Assembly (NCBI GenBank): GCA_029964075.1 | Contig: CM057134.1 | Location: 21,244,905 to 21,308,904, forward strand | DNA from: Patiria pectinifera | Taxonomy: Eukaryota > Echinodermata > Asteroidea > Valvatida > Asterinidae | Direction: 5' to 3' | Length of the DNA stretch: 64,000 nucleotides | In this document: in pieces, positions 32,601 through 38,038 of the stretch | How positions within the stretch are numbered: the stretch's first letter is position 1 | Layout of the letters: each line of letters begins with the position of its first letter | Made by a program: the position numbers and the translations under genes | The notes under the pieces: generated by a model | Told to the model about the DNA's origin: nothing | Databases searched by the model: none | What the model saw: only the letters and a program-made list of their open reading frames with translations

Positions 32601-34517
32601 TTATTAATGACCGACTCCGCAATACTGACTGTAAAATGAGCGATAATATGAATCTGAATGGGGAACTTGCATCAAGCCGGAAGCCCCCCCCCAAAAAAAA
32701 AAAAATATGTGGAGTTGGACTGAGTGTGAGTGGGTGTAATGAACTTTTAGACAGCTTCCTCGTCTTACCTAGTTGGGCGTTATCGTAAATCCGCAGATCG
32801 TACTTGCCGCTTGCTCCACCAGCGTGGTAGTTTGCTTTCCGCCCCGAGTCCCATCGCACCCAGACACCAACGGCTGAAAACATGCAAGTAGTGTCCCCAA
32901 TAAACAGAAAGGCTTAAAGCAGACTTAACTTCGGTACAATACACTACGTAACCCAAATGTCGGGACTATTGTTTTAGTTCAGTTTTGCATGTAGCACTTT
33001 TAAAATCTAGAATATGAAAGCCCAATTCATAAGCTTTCTTTCAGCACAAGAATAATTCAAAACACTCAAAGACATGCACTTTTTAAGCTATGGAGTTTCA
33101 AACACAACCACCGTTTTAAAGTTCTGTCCACGAATCACAAAAAAGGTGTGCGTTCTTTCAGCAAAACAAAAACAATTCACATACATCCCTGTGTGATTTG
33201 TTTCGTTTTGCTGAAAGAACACTGAACTTTTTTGGTATCCGCGGACAGAACCTTAAAACGATGGTTGTGTTTAATACTCCGTAACTTTGAAAAGTACAGA
33301 AGTGATTTGAATGATTCTTGTACATGTACTAAAAGAAAGCTTATGAACGGGGCTTTCATAACCTGAGATTTTGAAAGTACTATGTATAGAACTTCACTAA
33401 AACAATGGTCCCAACATGTGGGTTTCATTTTTTTGGCTCGCCCTGTATAACACGAGGGGGAGGAATAATCGTGCCCACTTCTACTAAATATATCACTCCT
33501 CGTCAGAGTACGTGAAATTTATTTTGAAATTCCGCATTCTGTATCATCCGTTGTAGGTACTTCAGATAGGCTTTGGCCACTTTGTGAAAATGTCACAACT
33601 TTATGCTACACCTTGATAGCTCAACACTTTAGGTATACATGTTTCAAACACTACTTTCGGGGCATACATTAGGCTCGACTTACGTGGGAATTTATTTAAT
33701 TAATGGTTATACATACTACTCTCCGCGGACTCTGCAGGGACCACAGTGCCTACGCAGCCCTTTCCCCCGTCCTGGTCGCCCCATTTCCAGTCCGGGCCTC
33801 GTACAACTCGCACCCCTACAAACATGACGGCTTAAATGGCAACTAATTCGCAAGTTATTGTCGGTACTGGGTGATGAAATTGAGTATCACGACACCTGGC
33901 TCGCTTAGTTATCCAAAGGGGAGTTTTTGTTGTTGACAAGCGCCTTCATTAAGTGGTGTCATAGTAAAAAATGGCCTCAATGAAATCTGACTATACTGTT
34001 ATCCTTGGCAGAGTGGCACATCTAGCGGGAGCAACAGCGGATACAGGGGAGGGTCGGGGGCATGTCCCCCTGAAAAAACAATGAACATATTTTTCTGTTT
34101 TAAGTTACGTCGCAAAAAAAAGGCAGCCACTGCGTACAGCACCATGTACCAATGCAATGCCATGAAGAGTCCTTGTGTCTCCTTGATTTTTATATTAAAT
34201 TTGGGGTGGACATTGTGGACAGACTTTTTCGGGGAAAAAAACTTGCTCCCCAAAAAAATTGTGTTCTGGATCCAGCCTCAGAGGGGAATATGGCAACCTC
34301 TCCCCTTCCCTCGCGTGCTCGTGCCCTCGGCCTCCCCTCCCCTGCGCCCAATCGGAATTCGGGAAGACCGAACTGAGCTTTTTGTTGTTTAAATCGCACT
34401 GTGCGCTTCTCCAGAAAATGAGAGTACCACTGAAGTGCCCCCTCTCTGCAAATGGGACCACAGCTACACCATTCAAATCACGTGCAAAATCTTACCCAAC
34501 CCGAATGTTAACACCAT
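2490..34517 (-). CDS. MIB2: MIB2-type E3 ubiquitin ligase gene, nine 5' exons (3' end off the left edge)
   Basis: Spliced gene read from 34517 leftwards. Exons: 34517-34496, 33815-33720, 32873-32769, 31569-31398, 11958-11852, 11584-11393, 9416-9295, 7115-6968, 2662-2490. Every intron is GT-AG and all eight junctions keep frame (phases 1,1,1,2,1,1,0,1), giving 379 residues. Order: MIB/HERC2 domain 1 (about 8-74), ZZ zinc finger (75-131), MIB/HERC2 domain 2 (132-231), one mib repeat (232-321), then a linker entering the ankyrin region (322-379). The segment HPNIICDCC and the NAQLG lead-in resemble vertebrate MIB2 more than MIB1. Known family role: mind bomb ligases ubiquitinate Notch ligands (Delta/Jagged) and drive their endocytosis; the MIB/HERC2 domains and mib repeats bind substrate, while the C-terminal RING fingers, not in this window, give ligase activity. 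Only one mib repeat is visible where two are usual. MIB2 against a lineage-specific mib-like paralogue is inference. Confidence 0.9.
2907..6885. mobile_element. Terminal-inverted-repeat element split by a LINE
   Basis: Left end agTCACACATtCACG (2907 on) and right end CgTGgATGTGTGAct (to 6885) are inverted copies, and similarity continues inward over about 60 bp with substitutions. Arms 2907-3640 and 6665-6885 are rich in scattered motifs such as ATCCGTAGGA, ACCGTGG and TTCGTAG. No coding sequence is found in the arms; the middle is an inserted LINE. Lies in MIB2 intron 8 (between exons 8 and 9). Family not recognised. Confidence 0.55.
3640..6660 (-). mobile_element. Decayed LINE (minus strand) nested in the TIR element
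   Basis: Minus-strand fragments in LINE order. Endonuclease N-terminus (6170-5916, [12 protein letters not shown]), an EN/RT linker (5606-5040), RT fingers (4908-4603, [19 protein letters not shown]), catalytic FADDIALVS (4280-4095) and a C-terminal part down to about 3640. A GC-rich 5' UTR lies at about 6180-6660. Frameshifts and stops make it inactive. The same family recurs at 55740-57600, where the [18 protein letters not shown] segment has a close counterpart. Confidence 0.75.
6968..7115 (-). CDS. MIB2: MIB2 exon 8: mib repeat (REP), second half
   Basis: Encodes [19 protein letters not shown], a short strand with FFINPLCL, then a lysine-rich linker MEKKKGAED. The acceptor CCCGTAG (7117-7116) was preferred to the CAG five bases downstream because it preserves phase 0 and the repeat spacing. 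Donor GTACAT (6967-6966) is non-consensus but fits the phase-1 exit. Confidence 0.85.
7116..7690. other. Intron sequence, nothing recognised
   Basis: Part of MIB2 intron 7 next to exon 8. It is AT-rich, without coding similarity or repeat structure that I can see. Confidence 0.6.
7690..9060. repeat. Tandem duplications with GGTACC-rich hairpins (MIB2 intron 7)
   Basis: A 335-bp unit beginning near GCAACGTCGCAC occurs at about 8114 and 8449 with few differences. Flanking blocks 7690-8100 and 8715-9000 are diverged copies of each other (CCTGTTTTCCAGA...GTGTGGAC). Each unit contains inverted copies of GGTACCCCGCAAG. A short (CA)n-rich tract lies at about 8017-8062. No gene is seen. Confidence 0.75.
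9295..9416 (-). CDS. MIB2: MIB2 exon 7: mib repeat (REP), first half
   Basis: Encodes [19 protein letters not shown] and GWSEEIKN, the first half of a mib repeat (GDxVxxxxDxxxLKxLQ...GGW). The acceptor follows a T-rich tract (CCAATACAG); the donor is GTAAGT (9294-9293), phase 0. Confidence 0.85.
9420..10620. other. Intron sequence, nothing recognised
   Basis: Part of MIB2 intron 6. It includes a GCGCGC-rich patch near 10140-10200. Open frames here are short and show no family features. Confidence 0.55.
10623..10847. mobile_element. Hairpin fold-back element
   Basis: Two arms of about 85 bp are inverted copies. The left reads inward from GGGAATAACAGTGTGA through TCTTCACTGCGT and GACCGGGTTTGGGGGTGAC to CTGTTAATGGACC; the right mirrors it. 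The loop holds an extra copy of CGGTCCATTAACAGCGGTCA. TA-rich borders and lack of coding sequence fit a fold-back or MITE-like element. In MIB2 intron 6. Confidence 0.75.
11393..11584 (-). CDS. MIB2: MIB2 exon 6: MIB/HERC2 domain 2, second half
   Basis: Encodes [29 protein letters not shown] and a tail ending YINHLPLLG, matching the MIB family ...DHLPxLG end of the second domain. Acceptor TTGTAAG (11586-11585), donor GTAAGA (11392-11391). In-frame with exon 5 (DQDG|GEG). Confidence 0.9.
11852..11958 (-). CDS. MIB2: MIB2 exon 5: MIB/HERC2 domain 2, first half
   Basis: Encodes [17 protein letters not shown], a second copy of the MIB/HERC2 core. Acceptor TTTCAG (11960-11959), donor GTGAGG (11851-11850). 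The first base completes the Gly codon opened by exon 4 across the 19.4-kb intron, supporting direct splicing of the two. Confidence 0.9.
13091..14163 (+). pseudogene. BEL/Pao pol fragment (RT and downstream)
   Basis: Core pol region of the BEL element, readable only by switching among the three plus frames. It contains the RT template-grip segment, IEQ palm start, DDG catalytic region and the [15 protein letters not shown]-like post-RT area. It is followed by a stop at about 14161. Confidence 0.7.
14905..14962. repeat. Poly-C / poly-A / poly-G tract
   Basis: C9, A8 and a run of about 14 G interrupted by CCTC, lying between BEL remnants. It is low-complexity and prone to assembly error. Confidence 0.8.
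15154..15421 (+). repeat. 134-bp tandem duplication in the BEL integrase
   Basis: Positions 15154-15287 and 15288-15421 are near-identical direct repeats beginning GACATGGGAGGTGCCTGG, covering the integrase [13 protein letters not shown] region. 134 is not a multiple of three, so the copy also shifts frame. Confidence 0.9.
15640..16980. other. Non-coding intron sequence with a G-rich dispersed repeat
   Basis: No gene. At about 16550-16700 there is a GATCCAGGA...GGGGGG segment of a kind that recurs at about 34000-34400, 35090-35500, 49240-49400 and 54290-54460. Confidence 0.5.
16986..17678. mobile_element. Non-autonomous Tc1/mariner-like element
   Basis: Inverted ends begin CAGCGTGTGTCAATAAAAAC on the left and mirror this on the right, about 29 bp near-perfect (through GCAGGATT), each preceded or followed by TA as for Tc1/mariner insertions. 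The similarity extends past the TA (CATG). The interior of about 640 bp has no transposase that I can recognise. Confidence 0.65.
17690..18235. other. AT-rich intron sequence, nothing recognised
   Basis: Between the mariner-like element and the DIRS-like element in MIB2 intron 4. No coding or repeat signal is seen. Confidence 0.5.
18236..18448 (+). repeat. Left 213-bp direct repeat (A1) of the DIRS/Ngaro-like element
   Basis: Begins TGTAATCAATTTTATCGAC and ends ACATCGTTATC. It matches 27519-27731 at 212 of 213 positions (T/C near 18398). Confidence 0.9.
18567..19832 (+). CDS. Gag-like protein of the DIRS/Ngaro-like element (421 aa)
   Basis: ATG at 18567. The N-terminal 150 residues are Pro/Gly/Arg-rich and probably disordered. 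The middle (about 170-300) is a folded region. Near residues 330-370 a Cys/His cluster reads [24 protein letters not shown] and HGALTC, as in the gag proteins of DIRS-order elements, where it binds nucleic acid. The tail is Ser/Arg-rich. It overlaps the RT frame by 38 nt. The frame is intact, which agrees with the near-identical terminal repeats. Confidence 0.75.
   Translation: MPKSTRSSTPAANRMDAGIGRRQRGRPRTRATQSGVRARRVRIDDVPTPAVRSQHPALGQPELPIEPAPGPSGSESQQARRGESGVSSLPAMNINHASFCEPATTGSLDSSGNINSSSNFARVDGSVSQLGDIRPVPAPAMPALEQNLYRPDPVFSGQGEAPLGFQVPIGVKEKIWSGKYIDLSLLFHDPAATSLVQPSDKTLKLALENGAIVCKPESPKRKLDTIDKWLTAFHTFTAIFAVRHPLRVGELLKYAETVRMAASQFSGLGWRAYDEQFRLRQEANPSRSWGAIDMELWVTVAAAAVLANSTPSAPPSSGATFAHRTSKGGGFCFAFNQAKGCHWANCKFAHKCTSCNRFGHGALTCRVGFFEPKRQPSSGMTSAQHKTAGVASTRNPPPTASQGARARESRAGDNFRSSNPN
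19795..21390 (+). CDS. Reverse transcriptase - RNase H of the DIRS/Ngaro-like element (531 aa)
   Basis: Opens with [17 protein letters not shown], the usual start of DIRS-type pol. [26 protein letters not shown] (first catalytic Asp), [13 protein letters not shown], and [10 protein letters not shown] (catalytic YLDD). RNase [18 protein letters not shown], then the later Asp in [11 protein letters not shown] and the DSLSRF end. It makes cDNA and removes the RNA strand. No ATG lies near the start; the first Met codon is about 145 codons in. Expression probably needs a +1 shift from gag within the 38-nt overlap. Confidence 0.85.
   Translation: MLETIFVLPTPIKFDILTEWLSVYPDVRAAELLRVGFSDGFTLHYQGPRVSREAKCLSSASQQPKIVIEKINKEISLGRVAGPFDKPPLPNLQCSPIGLVPKQQPNSFRLIHHLSYPEGTSINDYIHKDKCVVHYTTFDRAVELVMEAGPNAWLAKSDIKSAFRLLPVAPSDYELLGFTFQGLYYYDRCLPMGCSISCSLFETFSTFLEFMTKQMATTSLITHYLDDFLFVGHSLNACHDSLQAFKVVCARLGVPIAEEKTAGPSQTITYLGLDIDSHQQQVRVPELKVQALRQQLSKALRQSKLTLVEVQSLVGSLNFVCKAVAPGRAFLRRLIALTRGLSQPHHKVRLNHGAKMDLMMWLYFLDHFNGVSPFLTNGWESNDTLELYTDAAGSIGYGAYFQGKWFQGRWPESIGQSPLSIAYLEFYPLVVAVYCWGSFLANRKVIFRTDNSAVVHIINKQSSRCDKLMQLVRSFVCQCLCHNISFKAVHVPGRFNVIADSLSRFQMDRFRQAAPSAELSMTPLPVFHLSQ
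21378..21725 (+). other. Unrecognised open stretch between RT and hydrolase
   Basis: Open in the gag frame from inside the RT end to a stop at 21725. It encodes segments such as [19 protein letters not shown] and [13 protein letters not shown]. It is the only place a tyrosine recombinase could sit and is too short and dissimilar. It may be an intron, a remnant, or chance. Confidence 0.3.
21834..22060 (+). pseudogene. SGNH hydrolase, N-terminal part, cut by the LINE
   Basis: Reads [16 protein letters not shown], with the nucleophile Ser in GDS, then an oxyanion-region Gly (GKGGAGIG) and HLGTNDL, the block III Asn. Coding is lost at the LINE tail at about 22060. A splice-like acceptor (TTTGTACAG) precedes it at 21833. 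SGNH hydrolases are esterase/lipase-type enzymes; such domains occur in some DIRS/Ngaro-type and other retroelements, with unknown purpose. Confidence 0.75.
23064..24690 (-). CDS. LINE reverse transcriptase (second frame)
   Basis: In frame from about 24665 through [46 protein letters not shown] (first Asp), [29 protein letters not shown] (catalytic FADD), then [18 protein letters not shown] and the C-terminal domain, ending CHLCRPQ and a stop at 23064. A single one-base indel separates it from the endonuclease frame; otherwise it is intact. Confidence 0.9.
24503..26419 (-). CDS. LINE apurinic endonuclease and pre-RT region (638 aa)
   Basis: ATG at 26419. A hydrophobic N-terminus and [10 protein letters not shown] precede the endonuclease. 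Endonuclease: [19 protein letters not shown] (catalytic Glu), [20 protein letters not shown] and VGSDHHAV (catalytic Asp-His). A linker with [10 protein letters not shown] and [12 protein letters not shown] leads to the RT. The frame breaks near 24670 at a run of five T (minus strand), after which the true RT frame is the other one (24554-23064, open further upstream). The last 50 residues of this frame are therefore out of frame. Confidence 0.85.
   Translation of the reverse strand: MVLGSVVFLHRLYFILEVLAAVFAWTRQSCGLCLCLDVNGFGSDDKPPMKFNMVSIHLFPLILGICVLTSWGSSAGLVFQCYGDEDSDITPLLSAVLPGWIEHYANHANRRFHGRTVSRYSNSTSTLHVDHCTVPCQLLWRITLGGDIHANPGPEDQDGLNAPPSPIPEATQQPGTSNKHVTGLIFNARSLRNKLNELRLLLESTAPDILGITETWLTSDDIPVEPILQQYDYVTFRRDRNCGRRRGGGVLIGVKACLSPCHVPELEHADLEISCVEITLKRSRWLLCVVYRPPNSTADYWDKFQTAIDDIHLATSSHQGVIVTGDFNVNWANPDTTNMQNLTRIVSAMGLIQLIDVPTRQCSHEPANGTIIDLVFTNQHILVNNVSTCPNPVGSDHHAVGFHIKCSKTQPPRSTMRQFLSFKHADLEHFNTLLDLAPWDLFMNSMPDINSAWDGFLDLFEAAVRDAIPCKRQRSRRSSPWIDDHIKSMVVKKRRAFKLAKRTGSDEHWHAYKKIRNEVKSAVNISYTRHVDQLFRSENDNKKRFFSFVRSQRKTPCPSVMNNHGEIVHKPEVISTMFGDYFNPFLFQEIQSFLILLPRVNSHSHLSVPQSEVAIFNELSIICPMINPRDLTISRPGC
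26508..26828 (+). pseudogene. SGNH hydrolase, C-terminal part
   Basis: Continues the hydrolase on the far side of the [29 protein letters not shown], then [16 protein letters not shown] with the catalytic Asp and His (DGxH, block V). With the N-terminal half all four SGNH signature residues are present, so the domain was intact before the LINE landed. Confidence 0.8.
27190..27310 (+). repeat. Two-copy short tandem repeat in the DIRS/Ngaro-like element 3' region
   Basis: CGGAGTGGGGGaCCGTTAT...ACCCCAGGTaCGG occurs twice about 55 bp apart. This is non-coding sequence just upstream of the right repeat. Confidence 0.6.
27519..27731 (+). repeat. Right 213-bp direct repeat (A2) of the DIRS/Ngaro-like element
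   Basis: Near-identical copy of 18236-18448. The 18-bp string TTCGTGTCTGAGTGTAAT overlaps its start (27507-27524) and recurs exactly 300 bp downstream (27807-27824), a possible trace of a split-repeat end. Confidence 0.9.
27825..28637. repeat. AT-rich diverged tandem duplication
   Basis: A block near 27920 (TGGAGGTAAAActGTGGAA..., AAGGGTACAcACACA) recurs near 28390 with substitutions, an offset of about 470 bp. It is intron sequence downstream of the THAP exon, and no coding sequence is recognised. Confidence 0.6.
28638..29087 (-). CDS. THAP-domain protein exon (start codon 29069)
   Basis: The ATG at 29069 opens a THAP domain, a C2CH zinc-dependent DNA-binding fold. Visible marks are the N-terminal [10 protein letters not shown] cysteine pair, ITYHYIPKD and WVHAMRWDG, the C-x2-H pair in LCSKHFD, and the closing NALPTLF (AVPTIF-box) motif. 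The exon begins after acceptor TTGCAG (29089-29088) and ends at CAG|GTCAGA (28637-28636) after SELYQ, so the protein continues in exons not recognised here. The downstream 800 bp is AT-rich and repetitive. It sits inside MIB2 intron 4 on the same strand. THAP domains occur in host transcription regulators and in P-element-type transposases; the short remnant does not tell which. Confidence 0.78.
29378..29450. mobile_element. Partial MITE of the same family
   Basis: AGAAAGAATGATGTAACCTG and the next 45 bp match one end and subterminal part of the 29700 MITE. The other half is missing. Confidence 0.6.
29700..29901. mobile_element. MITE copy 1 (about 202 bp)
   Basis: Imperfect 30-bp inverted ends: left GGAAAAGAATGCTGCAGCCT, right the mirror of GGAAAGAATGTTGTAACCTG. 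Both contain CCTGACGCTRCTTT. The interior matches the copy at 36611. It lies in the THAP leader intron. Confidence 0.75.
30145..30236 (-). other. Probable leader exon of the THAP gene
   Basis: A minus-strand segment ends at a strong donor (AAGG|GTAAGT, 30144-30143). Spliced to the acceptor at 29088 it would place the THAP start codon 18 nt into the next exon, in a different frame from the ATG here. It is therefore best read as 5' untranslated sequence or a short upstream ORF. The 5' end is not defined. Confidence 0.4.
30240..31390. other. Intron sequence between the THAP leader exon and MIB2 exon 4
   Basis: Possible THAP promoter region, but no TATA or other recognisable element. The open stretch at 30561-30809 shows no family features. 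Confidence 0.45.
31398..31569 (-). CDS. MIB2: MIB2 exon 4: ZZ-type zinc finger
   Basis: Encodes the complete ZZ finger: ICDCC near the start, then WKCLEC, DLCHSC and a GHRF histidine cluster. These supply the alternating Cys pairs and terminal His that bind two zinc ions. Acceptor ATTTAG, donor GTAAGT (31397-31396), ending in phase 2. It is followed by the 19.4-kb intron that holds the THAP gene and several transposons. Confidence 0.93.
32769..32873 (-). CDS. MIB2: MIB2 exon 3: MIB/HERC2 domain 1, second half
   Basis: Encodes [16 protein letters not shown] and ends with DNAQLG. Acceptor TTTTCAG (32875-32874) and donor GTAAGA (32768-32767). This is the conserved WD-G-x-NYR-like half of the domain. 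The hand-off to exon 4 gives the NAQLG/LNHPN join typical of MIB2 proteins. Confidence 0.9.
   Translation of the reverse strand, partial: PLVSGCDGTRGGKQTTTLVEQAASTICGFTITPN
32949..33425. mobile_element. Long fold-back (about 235-bp arms) in MIB2 intron 2
   Basis: Left arm (32949-33180) and right arm (33185-33425) are inverted copies with moderate divergence. Shared strings include ACTATTGTTTTAGT/ACCATTGTTTTAGT, TTCATAAGCTTTCTTT and TTCTTTCAGCAAAAC. The loop is only a few bases. No coding sequence. Family unknown. Confidence 0.75.
33720..33815 (-). CDS. MIB2: MIB2 exon 2: MIB/HERC2 domain 1, first half
   Basis: Encodes [17 protein letters not shown] and a following GTVV strand, the signature half of a MIB/HERC2 domain. 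The acceptor is TTTGTAG at 33817-33816 and the donor GTAGTA starts at 33719. The 3' boundary was chosen because it restores frame with exon 3; the donor is weaker than the others. Confidence 0.85.
33999..34440. repeat. G/C-rich dispersed repeat in MIB2 intron 1
   Basis: GGGTCGGGGGCATGTCCCCC and flanking purine/pyrimidine runs, similar in style to blocks near 35090, 49240 and 54290. No coding signal. Confidence 0.4.
34496..34517 (-). CDS. MIB2: MIB2 exon 1 (start codon)
   Basis: The ATG at 34517-34515 begins MVLTFGL and the exon ends after one base of a Gly codon at donor G|GTAAGA (34495-34494). The phase fits exon 2, giving [12 protein letters not shown] across the junction, the usual N-terminal approach to the first MIB/HERC2 domain. 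The exon is very short, so the start is inferred from the frame and the donor. An upstream in-frame exon is possible but not needed. Confidence 0.65.
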
Positions 34518-35714
34518 TAGCTTAATTCATATTTGTGTACTGAGTATGCGCTGTGTCCTCTGCGGCTCAACATTTTAAGGACAACAACATTTAACGGTAC
34601 ACCTTAGCCATTAAAGTTCAACTAAGCGGGAATCCCCTGCAGACGATAACCGTGTGGCAAGGTATGGAAATCCCGAGCTATTCTTGCTGCGGTTCGTAGA
34701 ATCCTATAATTAGCTCAACCATTGTGATCGCACTGTTGGGTTTTTCCATTTGCCAAAAGGACCTACCGTGATATAGTCCACTATAAACTAGAACGTCAGT
34801 GCGTTTTGAGTATATACGTCCTGGTGATGTTTTATTTTAAAATGCAAACCCAGGATTTAGACACAATACAGTATTTTCCACCTATTTATTGATTGACTGG
34901 TTTTGTGTGTGAGCAACTATCAGATTTCAAGCGAAACAAACAACAACAATGGGTACATGGAAATGTGTCCATGCGACCCCGTGACGTCATTAGGTCAACA
35001 GCGGTACACTGGTAAGCCGTGCCCACAGTGAGATTGAGGGTAATGATTATTGTATTGACAGTTGTATTGAATTAAATGAATTGGCTCTATGCATGGGCGT
35101 CATCAGGATTTTTTTTATAGAGGGGGCAAAGCATATTATTTCCCAAATCCTTGTATTTCTCCAGCATATTTTCAATTGATCATTTTTTTCGAGAGTGGGC
35201 AGAGGGGCGTTTGCCCACCCTACCCCAATTGCCAGTTTGCCATCCCCGCGGACGACTATGTTGTTAAATGTGCATTAAATGAAATACAACATGACCTCGC
35301 ACCTCGTCTTCTTCTCTCTTTTTTTTTTTGGGGGGGGGGGCGCCCCCTCCTCCTTCCCTCTCCTCCCCCTCCCCGTGTGTGTGAATACCCTTTCAAGATT
35401 GTTCACCCTCCTCCTCCCAAAAATGACCTTGCTACGCCCTTGTCCAGCGGCGTAAATTTGTGCCGGGCAGTATGGGATAGGGGATGACCCAAATCAAAAA
35501 ATCCCCGGCAGTACAAATTCGAAAAGCGGGGTAGTATAGTAGTACTCTTTTATCCGAAGACTGACTGGATGTCACGTGTGAATTAGACTTGCTTAATTCT
35601 CTCCTTGTCCCAAAGTTTATCCCGTAATTTACCAATGGAAGTGCTAAATCCTGCCATTTGTGTACTAGACCATTCTAAAAGTATTGAATATTATTTCGAG
35701 CACACTGGGACCAG

Positions 35715-37330
35715 CTGTACTATAATTGCGTTGTCTTGTTTTATTAGCATCTGAGCGAAGTGTTACAAATATTACTACAAACAAACAGTGGCAGATTGAG
35801 TCTGAGGAAGCAGTGGGCGGGGCTTATTTCGCTTATGAAGGGTTGCCGGTACCGAGCCAGACACTGTTACCCACTCAAGCTAAATCTGCCATTCCAATTT
35901 TACGTTGTGAAGTAAATCTGGATATTGAATTAACATGCAAAACATTAATACAAGAAAAAGAACGCAAATCAGACAAAAATAGAACTATTTACTGATAGTT
36001 CATACCGCAAAGCAATCATTAGCTCCACAGTGATATCCACTACTTGCAAGCAAAAATTATATTCACAGCAATCAGTCAGACTTTTATGTCTACTGATACG
36101 CATACACTTTGTGACATCTAACTATAAAAATATGTTGATTACTTTTTTAAACGATAACATTAACCTACAACTATCAACTATATTCTCTACTAATCTAGTT
36201 AGATCGCGTAACCGTTTAAAAAAAATATATAGAGATTACATTTTTAAAATGTCCTTCACATCAATTTCCATCAAAGAAAATCTTAACAGGGTTCAGACAC
36301 ACCAACGTTATTGTGCTTAAATATCGAACACACAGAAACGTTTCAGATTTTTCGGCTGCTCACGGACAGGGCCAGCCTGCTAATGAGTGCGTTCGATTAC
36401 TTCCCCCAGCTTACTCGCGCCTGGCTCCTCGCGTGATGACAGACATGCGCAGTCGAGCTAAATATACAAGAGCTGGAAAGTTTAACTTTAACTTGACAAA
36501 GGCTGCATCCCAATCGACTGTCTAGAGCTATGTATCGGTCCACGCTCATTGAAAATACGCATGGACGCACTGACAAAAGACGTGGCCGTATAGCTCTGGA
36601 AGCCCGTTTCGGAAGAAAAAAAATGAAACCTGACGACACTTCAGTGGTTCGTGTATAATGTCTAAGAGAGTCAAGAAAATTTTCTAAGTATTTCCTAACA
36701 AAACTAGATATTTTTCTCAGTCCCAGATTCACGTCATATCTTCATTTATGCAATGAATGACCTTCATTGAGATGATATATGAAGAAAAAAAGTGCCGTCA
36801 GGTTGCAACATTTTTCCGCCCGTTTCAGACACGGCCTGAGGCGCCTGCCAGACGTCACGTTGGCATTCATGTTGATTGCATGGCCTTATGGGATACTTAC
36901 CCAAGTAACCGGCTTGGGCCAGGCTCGAGTTAGCACGAGAAGTCACGTTTGAATCACTTACTTAAGTTTCAACTTGCCTCAAAGTTCGAAGTATGAGATT
37001 ATCTAGAATTAAACGCCGACAGGGCTTAACCAGTGCGTACGTGTACCAGGCCACTAAAAGGTTCAGTAGCCATTTTGCTGTTGTGTGCGCTCTATATTGT
37101 AATTGCATTGTCTTGTTGGCATCTTAGCGAGGTTGTACACACAATCTAGGTAACAGTGAAACATACAGTTAAATAGGCATTAGCAGATTGAGTCTGAAGT
37201 AAAACAGGCCGGGGCTTAATTCGCTGACGTTGGGGTGCTTGTGTTGTCCCAGGACAGTTTATCCACAGAACTGAGCTAAATCTGTTCCAATTTCTTACGT
37301 GGTGAATTAAAATCTGCAAATTGTTTCAGC
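35715..37330 (+). repeat. Diverged direct duplication, two copies about 1.37 kb apart
   Basis: Copies at about 35715-35960 and 37090-37330 share ATTGCRTTGTCTTGTT, AGCAGATTGAGTCTGA-type, GGGCTTATTTCGCT/GGGCTTAATTCGCT and GAGCTAAATCTG-type strings with indels. Non-coding. Confidence 0.65.
36611..36817. mobile_element. MITE copy 2 (207 bp) with 9-bp target duplication
   Basis: Same family as 29700. Inverted ends GGAAGAAAAAAAATGAAACC and the mirror of GGAAAAATGTTGCAACCTG. It is flanked by GCCCGTTTC at 36602-36610 and 36818-36826. A 9-bp duplication suggests a Mutator-type transposase; an 8-bp reading would suggest hAT. Confidence 0.75.
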
Positions 37331-37853
37331 CCCAACACTGGAAGTTGAATTTACATGACAACATTGATTACATAAACATATAAAACAACAGTTTAAAAAT
37401 GCACCCATAGAAATGGCGTTTACATAATGTAAACACTGAACTATTACACCAATATTTACAGATATTATAGGCCTACTCCACAAATTAATCATTCACTCCA
37501 TATCAATGCCTACCCTTCAGAACAAAAAATCTAGTAACATCAATCAGACCATAAGGTTTACTTGTAAATCTATACCATTTGCTTCTGGGTGTGAAGATAC
37601 GTTGATTTAATTTTCTTGTGTTGTTTGTTTGTTTGTTTGTTTGTTGTTGTTGTTTTTTTATCACTGTTTTATTAAATTACAAAACTTGTAAAATGAAATC
37701 ATGATCAGCGTAGTTCCGCTCATTATGGCCCTGTCACAATTTACAGCGATGATACCAGGCAACCTAGTTCCAAAAAAAAACTTGTACCCCGTCTGCCCGT
37801 CATCATAAGCAACACTGTTCTGAGGCATTACTATCCAACTGTTCTGAGGTCTA

Positions 37854-38038
37854 TTATTCAAAGTTAACTGTCATGGTGGTTGAGTCCTGTTCGTCGCTGT
37901 CATCGTAAAGATGGTTATTCACCTCTTGCCCTCGATGACGAGATCTACACCAGCTCCACTCCCCAGCGATGCACGATCCTAAGCGACGCAAGCATCCATG
38001 ACGCCATAAGGCCTTCACACTGGTCCAGACCAAGCTAG
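37854..38038 (-). CDS. LRR gene last exon: cytoplasmic tail
   Basis: It joins exon n in frame (VFVI|ASLVW) after acceptor CAATAG (38040-38039). It encodes a basic, Trp/Arg-rich segment (ALWRHGCLRRLGSC) and an acidic end (YDDSDEQDS), then a TAA at 37856-37854. The in-frame fit and clean stop make this a convincing terminal exon. Confidence 0.8.

Larger units (their letters stand above)
34518..37853. other. Intergenic region between the LRR gene 3' end and the MIB2 start
   Basis: It should hold the MIB2 promoter (just above 34517) and the LRR gene 3' UTR (below 37854). I see no TATA box or clear polyadenylation site that I would defend. It contains a G-rich repeat (35090-35500), a diverged direct duplication (35715-35960 and 37090-37330), a MITE (36611-36817) and a GTTT microsatellite (about 37618-37655). 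Confidence 0.55.

Noticed and set aside
36030..36732. Open frames in the MIB2 / LRR spacer
   Set aside because: Low-complexity translations without motifs; part overlaps a MITE.
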